From positions 134,153-148,481 of the forward strand of contig QKYT01000030.1 in the NCBI GenBank assembly GCA_003550305.1: a DNA stretch of 14,329 nucleotides, in the 5' to 3' direction. The position numbers and the translations under genes were made by a program. The stretch comes from Glomus cerebriforme. Taxonomy: Eukaryota > Glomeromycota > Glomeromycetes > Glomerales > Glomeraceae. Positions 9,712 to 14,329 of this stretch are shown here, in pieces. Each line of letters starts with the position of its first letter. Positions within the stretch are counted from its first letter, which is position 1. The notes under the pieces were generated by a model. It did no database searches and was not told the origin of the DNA. It saw only the letters and a program-made list of their open reading frames with translations.

Positions 9712-10004
9712 TCATAATACCAATAGCAGAAGTTTTAATTCCGAATCAATGTCATTTTCATTTATACTACTGTGATAAGAATATCCTAATATTTCTGCAA
9801 CTAAACTTAATTGCAAACAAATCATAAGGCATCTATTTGTAATTTGTAAAGATTCCTATAACGAATATGAAACTATCCGAATTTAGCATTATCAATTTCT
9901 TGTAATATTACTTTACGTATATCATCTAAATCTTCTCTCGAAAAGATATTGGATGGATATGGTAAAACATTGAGAATGGACCAAGATTTATGAAATGAAA
10001 ATGT
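9712..10004 (-). pseudogene. protein-like relic, unknown family
   Basis: Two adjacent minus-strand open segments read like one broken protein. 10004-9873 gives SILNVLPYPSNIFSREDL then DDIRKVILQEIDNAKFG and TAG. 9855-9712, in another frame, gives ESLQITNRCLMICLQLSL then VAEILGYSYHSSINENDIDS and ends in TGA. They are separated by 17 nt, too short for an intron, so a frameshift is likelier. TATAG just before 9855 could be a splice acceptor if that segment is a terminal exon. Composition (balanced Asp/Glu, Ser, Leu) is unlike nearby AT noise. I do not recognise the family. Confidence 0.35.
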
Positions 10005-10475
10005 TTAATATTTTTAGGGGGGCAAATACATATAATGACTGTGCAGTGGCTGTGCGCTTGTATTACCGTCTTGGCTTGATCCTGAAATTTCTTCAATAAA
10101 AATTTAAAACTACCAGACTCTGAAAGGATTTATTTTTTAGTAGAGTTGAAATAGTTTGACTTATGACAGTTAATATGATGAAATACAAATATCATTAATT
10201 AAGATAGTAATGATAATCACATAATAAATCATTATTAATTTCGCATAATTTTCCAAACATAGAAATTTGCATGATACAACTAATTTATTAATCATTATTA
10301 ATTTTGACTCACTTTCTATTCTTATTATTTTTAAAATATAAATACCACTTTCTTTTCAATATTTCGTGTTAATAATTCATATGGTATCTTTAATTATGTT
10401 ATTATCACAATTTTATTTCCTCTCTATATTCCTTTTTTAAAAACTACTCCATCTACCCTTCTAAACTCCCCTTAT

Positions 10476-10562
10476 CTTCCTTATACTGTATGAGAACTTT
10501 CTTGTATCAGGCAAGGAAAGCCGGCCAGATAGTTGAGTATCTCCTAACTGGCTGGTTGGTTT
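10476..10562 (+). repeat. direct repeat, copy 1 (87 bp)
   Basis: From CTTCCTTATACTGTA to GGTTGGTTT. It matches 10597-10685 except for a 2-bp AT insertion in the second copy. It is GC-richer than the surroundings and contains an imperfect hairpin (CCGGCCAGATAG facing CTAACTGGCTGG). A short frame through each copy reads TFLYQARKAGQIVEYLLTG; it is a repeat translation, not evidence for a gene. Confidence 0.92.
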
Positions 10563-10596
10563 TTTTCTCCTTTAAACCCTTTAAACTTCCTCTTAA

Positions 10597-10685
10597 CTTC
10601 CTTATACTGTATATGAGAACTTTCTTGTATCAGGCAAGGAAAGCCGGCCAGATAGTTGAGTATCTCCTAACTGGCTGGTTGGTTT
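10597..10685 (+). repeat. direct repeat, copy 2 (89 bp)
   Basis: Second copy of the unit at 10476-10562, with 34 bp between the copies. The spacer itself carries short CTTCCTCTTAACTTCC-like sequence similar to the unit start, so the array may once have been longer. The element is probably dispersed in the genome (inference). Confidence 0.92.
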
Positions 10686-10899
10686 AGATTAGTATTCCCT
10701 CACTTATTTCACTTAATTTCAGGAAAATCTAAAGATACCATCTGTTAGCAAAAAATTTATTACCAGTTGAAATACCAAAGAATAGTTGTAAAATACTGAA
10801 ACCTGAAACCTGAAACCCCTTTTCCTAAAGAAGAATATTATGGAATTTAGCAAAACAAACTGATAAGAAAGAACAATTTTATTAACAGAAAATGTGGAA

Positions 10900-11290
10900 A
10901 CGAAATATACAAAGCAGAAAAAAAGAAGATGCAGTGGTCATATTAGACCTTTTGTACAGTAAAGACAAAAGAATCTAAGGACAACACAAATATACATACA
11001 ATATGTACAATAGCAAGAAGCAACAACTAAAATTAGATAAAGGGTGAATAAAAAATTCTAAAGAGATCATTGAAAATGATGAAAATTACAATGAGAAGGA
11101 ATGAGGAAGCTAAAAACAGAATGCACAGGAAAAAATGGAAATAACGGGAACAATTTGAGGAAAAAGTATATAAATCAAGAAAATTATACGATAGAAAATA
11201 AGAAATTGCCAGGACTATTGGAGATTACTTATGAAGTGTAGAAAAGTGAGAATTATTGAGAAAATAATGAATGCAATAATTGAGAATTAC
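10900..11290 (+). pseudogene. purine-rich, decayed coding-like stretch
   Basis: The plus strand is strongly A+G rich, unlike the flanks. Several frames carry protein-like pieces that seem to continue each other across frameshifts: MYNSKKQQLKLDKG, stop, then KNSKEIIENDENYNEKE (to about 11105); NEEAKNRMHRKKWK (about 11094-11150); EQFEEKVYKSRKLYDRK, stop, EIARTIGDYL (about 11150-11232). One 46-codon ATG frame (11101-11241) is open but may be chance. Highly charged content could come from an old transposon or host gene. Family not recognised. Confidence 0.3.
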
Positions 11291-11699
11291 AGTATTTGAA
11301 GTTAATAAGTTCTATTATGTTAATTTAAAATATATGAGAAAAAAGGTGTGATAAAATAGTAATAAAGAGAAATGATGTAAATTAAAAAAGGATAATGAAG
11401 GAATATAAGAAAATGGAAAAAATATAACAATATTTACAATTAGTAAAATTAATTTATATTCGTTAAGATAGAATAGATTAGAGATATTTTTAAACTAAAC
11501 TGAAAATTTTTATTTTTAATTTTATAAATAATCAAATGAACAATAATAATTGTGAAAAAAAATATTTGTTTACTTATTTAATGAAAAAAAAAAAATAAAA
11601 TAATCCTTTTTTTATTTAATTCTTTTTTTATTTTGTTAAAATAATTAATATAAAATTAATTTCCATTATTACTATTATAAAATATTAAATATTATTTCA

Positions 11700-11930
11700 T
11701 AAATCATTTTCGTTAGATACTACACCAGAATAGTCAAAATTATTAAAGATATTTAAACTTATAATATCTCATTTAAAATTCTATTTTGTGAATTATTTAA
11801 ACATATTTTAATGCAACTGTTTTATATGGATTTGTAGTAAAACCACCTTTGCTTATCTTTGTATATCAGTTATATAAATATTATACTTCAGTATCCATAT
11901 ATTTTACTAAAGCCGCCTATCAATTTCACT
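11700..11930 (-). pseudogene. kinase N-lobe relic of the same TKL family
   Basis: Minus-strand fragments in kinase order: a glycine loop IGGFSKIY (about 11920-11897) followed by stops; KDKQRW (about 11860); YKTVALKYV (11826-11800), the VAxK strand with its Lys; after a 2-nt shift NNSQNRILNEIL (11797-11762), matching the helix-C region of this family, which usually reads 'NNSQNITxEFLNE'; and YSGVVSNENDL (about 11735-11703), resembling the hinge 'YGISxNPDT'. Several in-frame stops and at least one frameshift make it non-functional. Distances between motifs fit an N-lobe without introns. It is the third kinase-derived sequence in the window and the only one on the minus strand. Confidence 0.6.
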
Positions 11931-12687
11931 AAAAGCATTTCACCATGAAAGGAAAATATATTGCTTGATAAATGATTTCAAGTAGTTACAATTGATATGT
12001 CAATTCAGTAAAGTGTATTTCAGCAAAAAGATAATATTCTTTGTAATATCTTTACCTTTAATCCTTTATCCATTAAAATTAAAAGGAACGTGTATCAAGT
12101 TTAGTTTATTAAATTGCTTTCTATCTCATGTATTTTATACATAAAAAAAAATAAATACTAGAAAATTTACTTTAATATTGAACACAGCTTGCAAAACTTT
12201 TGTCAACTGACTCTTTATTATCTATTCTTTAGTCAACTAAAATATCCTCTCATTGTGAAATTAAGCTGTTATAGTTATAATAAAGCATTATACTCTACAC
12301 CAGTACTATGTTAAAGTTAGGCTGACTTTTTTAGTAAAAAAAAAAATATATATAGACTTTAGAAATGATTAGATTTTTATTATTCAAAATTTTAATTTTA
12401 CACTATAATACTAATTTAAAATAATTTATAATTAGTTCGTATGATTTAATTTTTTTTATGGTCCATCAGCCTTTTAATTTTTTGACTAGCTCACTTTTGT
12501 TCTAATGTCAAAATCTAAATGCAACTATTTATTAATAATGCAAGGTCAAAATTAGGTTCCAAAAAAAGGTAAGTTTGACCACTTCAGAATCATTATCATA
12601 CAATTCTGGATAAATTAATGACTTTTTTTATTTAAGTCTTCTACAATGCAGTAACTGCATAGTGGCAAATTCCAACTAAATTAAAAC

Positions 12688-12770
12688 TAAATCAAAACCA
12701 AATTGCATCTGAAACATGACGTTAAACTTAAGATAAACACACAATTCAGTCACGATTTGGTTCGATTTTA
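12688..12770. repeat. imperfect inverted repeat, possible small MITE
   Basis: The left arm at 12688-12713 (AAATCAAAACCAAATTGCAT, then CTGAA) pairs with the right arm at 12745-12770 with a few mismatches and a 1-nt gap, around a 31-nt spacer. Pairing may continue outward through AT-rich sequence. A short perfect palindrome ATGCAGT-A-ACTGCAT lies just left, near 12646-12660. No coding potential seen. Confidence 0.5.
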
Positions 12771-12858
12771 AAATTTCTGCAAATTGTAATTTGTAAATTT
12801 TAATTTATATTATAATTACATATCTGATATAATTTTTTTAATTAGGACTAGCATTCAC

Positions 12859-12877
12859 CTGTTGACTACGTCAACAG
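12859..12877. repeat. short perfect hairpin
   Basis: CTGTTGAC, loop TAC, GTCAACAG: an 8-bp perfect stem. No T-run or gene end next to it gives it a role; it may be a transposon-end remnant or chance. Confidence 0.5.
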
Positions 12878-12975
12878 TTTAATATTTATAGCTTAAAAAT
12901 ACATATAATAAAAATAAAGATTTAATTATATATACAGTATAATAATAAATTTAAATTATTTATAATAAAAAATTN

Positions 12976-13104
12976 TTATTGAAAATTTTCTGGATATATA
13001 ACATTATGAGTATAATTAATTAAATTTGTATTATCTTCTAATTGTTTAATAATAAGAATTTTTAAATTTTTTTTGCCATGAAAAAATACACCCCAATTTA
13101 ATGA
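12976..13104 (-). pseudogene. short protein-like C-terminal relic
   Basis: The minus-strand open segment 13104-12976 reads LNWGVFFHGKKNLKILIIK then QLEDNTNLINYTHNVIYPEN and ends FQ-TAA. Upstream in another frame lies KKGNECIWRILKDSH (about 13145-13099), with a stop at the junction. The segment just before 13104 ends in TAG, so a splice acceptor is possible, making this a last exon; no complete gene can be built upstream, where the sequence turns into T/A runs. Family unknown. Base 12975, just after the stop, is N. Confidence 0.25.
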
Positions 13105-13329
13105 CTATCCTTGAGAATCCTCCAAATACATTCATTACCTTTTTTAAAAAATTTTTGCGTTGGGATTGGTTTTCTTTTCCTTTTTAAGTAGGTTTCTTTT
13201 CTTTCTTATTACCTCTTCTTCTAAAATAATAAGAAAATAATAAGAAAAAAAAAATAAAACAAATATATTATTTATAATTTTATAAATTATAAACAAAAAA
13301 AAATCAAAAATCAATTCGTTTTCATACAT

Positions 13330-13975
13330 CGGGTTCTGGGTTCAGTTCCACGGGTGGGTCTTTCCTTTTTTTTTTGTTCTCCATTTTATTTTTCCATGTC
13401 GTTCTAATTTCTTTTTTTAGATCTCGGCGGCGGCTCTTTGTTTCAGTGGTCTTGGATCTCTTTATCTTTTTTCTTAAGATCTCAGCGGCGGCTCTTCATT
13501 TCGGTGGCCTTTGGATCTCTCATTTATCTTTTTTCTTTAGGTCTCGGCGGTATCTCTTCATTTCAGTTTTACAGGTGAGTTGTATTTCGTGACTTCTTTT
13601 ATTTTTTTTTGTTTTTTTTCCTTCGTTAATTTCTTCTAACTTCTTTATCTTTTTTCTTTAGATTTTGGCGGCGGCTCTTCATTTCGGTGGCCTTTGGATC
13701 TCTCATTTATCTTTTTTCTTTAGATCTCGGTGGTATCTCTTCATTTCAGTTTTACAGGTGAGTCATATTTCGGGTCTTCTTTCCTTTTTTTTGGTTTTTC
13801 CTTCGTTAATTTCTTCTAATTTCTTTATCTTTTTTCTTTAGATCTTGGTGGCGGCTCTTCATTTCATGGTCTTTGGATAAATCTTGGCGGTATCTCTTCA
13901 TTTCGGTTTTACAGGTGAGTCAGATTTCGTAATTTCTTTCTTTTTTTTTTTGTTTTTTTCCTTCATTAATTTCTT
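13330..13975 (+). repeat. tandem array of exon-intron-like cassettes
   Basis: Repeats of about 160-220 bp. A unit has T-rich TTTTCTTTAG, a GC-rich block (ATCTCGGCGG / GCGGCGGCTCTTCATTTCGG), TTTCAGTTTTACAG, then GTGAGT. The CAG|GTGAGT boundary recurs at 13575, 13758 and 13915, with a diverged copy at 13354. Between boundaries run GTGAGT, T-runs, CTTCTAAC or CTTCTAAT (like a fungal branch site) and CTTTAG, so 13575-13661 (87 nt) and 13758-13841 (84 nt) look like complete introns. The segment 13662-13757 is 96 nt, open and phase 0 on both sides. The third unit has lost an internal piece and meets a stop. Translation is hydrophobic (HFGGLWISHLSFFFRSR); no known domain. Confidence 0.85.
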
Positions 13976-14329
13976 CTAACTTCTTTTTTTCTTCTTTTTC
14001 TGTTTGTTCTTTTTTTCTTCCTTTTTGTTCTTCTTTTTGTTCTTCCTTTCGTTCTTTTTCTTTTTGTTCTTCCTTTTCATCCTTCTTTTTGTTCTTCCTT
14101 TTCGTTCTTCTTTTTGTTCTTCCTTTTCGTCATTCTTTTTGTTCTTCCTTTTCGTTCTTCTTTTTGTTCTTCCCTTTTGTCCTTCTTTTGTTCTTCCCTT
14201 TTGTTCTTTTTTTGTTCTTCTTTTCATTTTTCTTCTTTTTGTTTTTTCCTTCATTAATTTCTTCTAACTTTTTTTTTTCCTTTCTCTCTTTTTTTTCTTC
14301 TTCTGTTTTGTTCTTTTGTTCTTCCCTTT
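13976..14329. repeat. pyrimidine-rich microsatellite
   Basis: Units of TTCTTCCTTTT(C/T)GT and relatives, with almost no A on the plus strand, running to the window end. TTAATTTCTTCTAAC, part of the cassette array to the left, reappears at 14254-14268, so the microsatellite seems to have expanded inside that array. Long frames on either strand (Lys/Arg/Glu or Phe/Leu runs) are artefacts of composition. Confidence 0.9.

Noticed and set aside
10490..10687. 65-codon plus frame spanning the direct repeats
   Set aside because: The peptide is the repeat unit translated twice; the frame exists only because the copies lie in register.
10796..10816. CTGAAAC repeated three times
   Set aside because: Three copies of a 7-mer are too few to call a telomere-like or functional repeat.
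13144..13329. 61-codon minus frame
   Set aside because: Translation of A/T runs; no motif.
13976..14267. Long open frames on both strands (Lys/Arg/Glu-rich on minus, Phe-rich on plus)
   Set aside because: Direct translations of a pyrimidine-rich microsatellite; no domain, no splice structure.
1..14329. tRNA, rRNA, CRISPR or bacterial operon features
   Set aside because: No B-box pair with a cloverleaf, no rRNA-like block, no regularly spaced repeat-spacer array. The introns and families are fungal.

Overview
The window looks like nuclear DNA of an arbuscular mycorrhizal fungus (Glomeromycotina, most like Rhizophagus). The grounds are a very AT-rich, gene-poor sequence; short introns of about 65-95 nt with GTAAGT-type donors; and members of families that are strongly expanded in those fungi: TKL-type kinases with a Cys-rich 'FNWCxxC ... 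EWIPYN' leader, HSPA12-type Hsp70-like ATPases, and a probable TLDc relic. Family assignment is by recognised motifs; no search was run. Scattered N bases, most of them inside the Hsp70-like gene, show local consensus uncertainty.

Layout. 1-669 (+) is the 3' end of a kinase gene whose 5' part lies off the left edge. 670-2558 has no gene I can support. 2559-5113 (-) is a complete 10-exon HSPA12/Hsp70-like gene (610 residues as modelled) containing an in-frame 251-bp tandem duplication. About 5440-5632 (-) is a probable TLDc relic. 5890-8679 (+) is a second kinase gene, 8 exons, 764 residues from the first open codon, lacking a recognisable 5' end. It has two degenerate kinase N-lobes and an extra hinge segment in front of one complete kinase domain. 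Its last ~800 bp, 3' UTR included, are a diverged duplicate of 1-806.

8800-14329 has no intact gene. It holds a 125-bp foldback element (8938-9062), protein-like relics on the minus strand (9712-10004, 11700-11930, 12976-13104), an 88-bp direct repeat pair (10476-10685), a purine-rich stretch resembling decayed coding sequence (10900-11290), small inverted repeats, and a tandem array (13330-13975) whose units carry a full set of fungal splice signals before dissolving into a pyrimidine-rich microsatellite to the end.

How the genes may relate: the kinase is predicted catalytically competent (VALK Lys, HxD Asp and DxG Asp present), while its extra N-lobes have lost the ATP-binding residues and look like interaction modules. 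The Hsp70-like protein keeps the adenosine motif but has altered both phosphate loops. Kinase, HSPA12-like and TLDc sequences side by side suggest a turnover-prone cluster of expanded families; a shared pathway is inference only.
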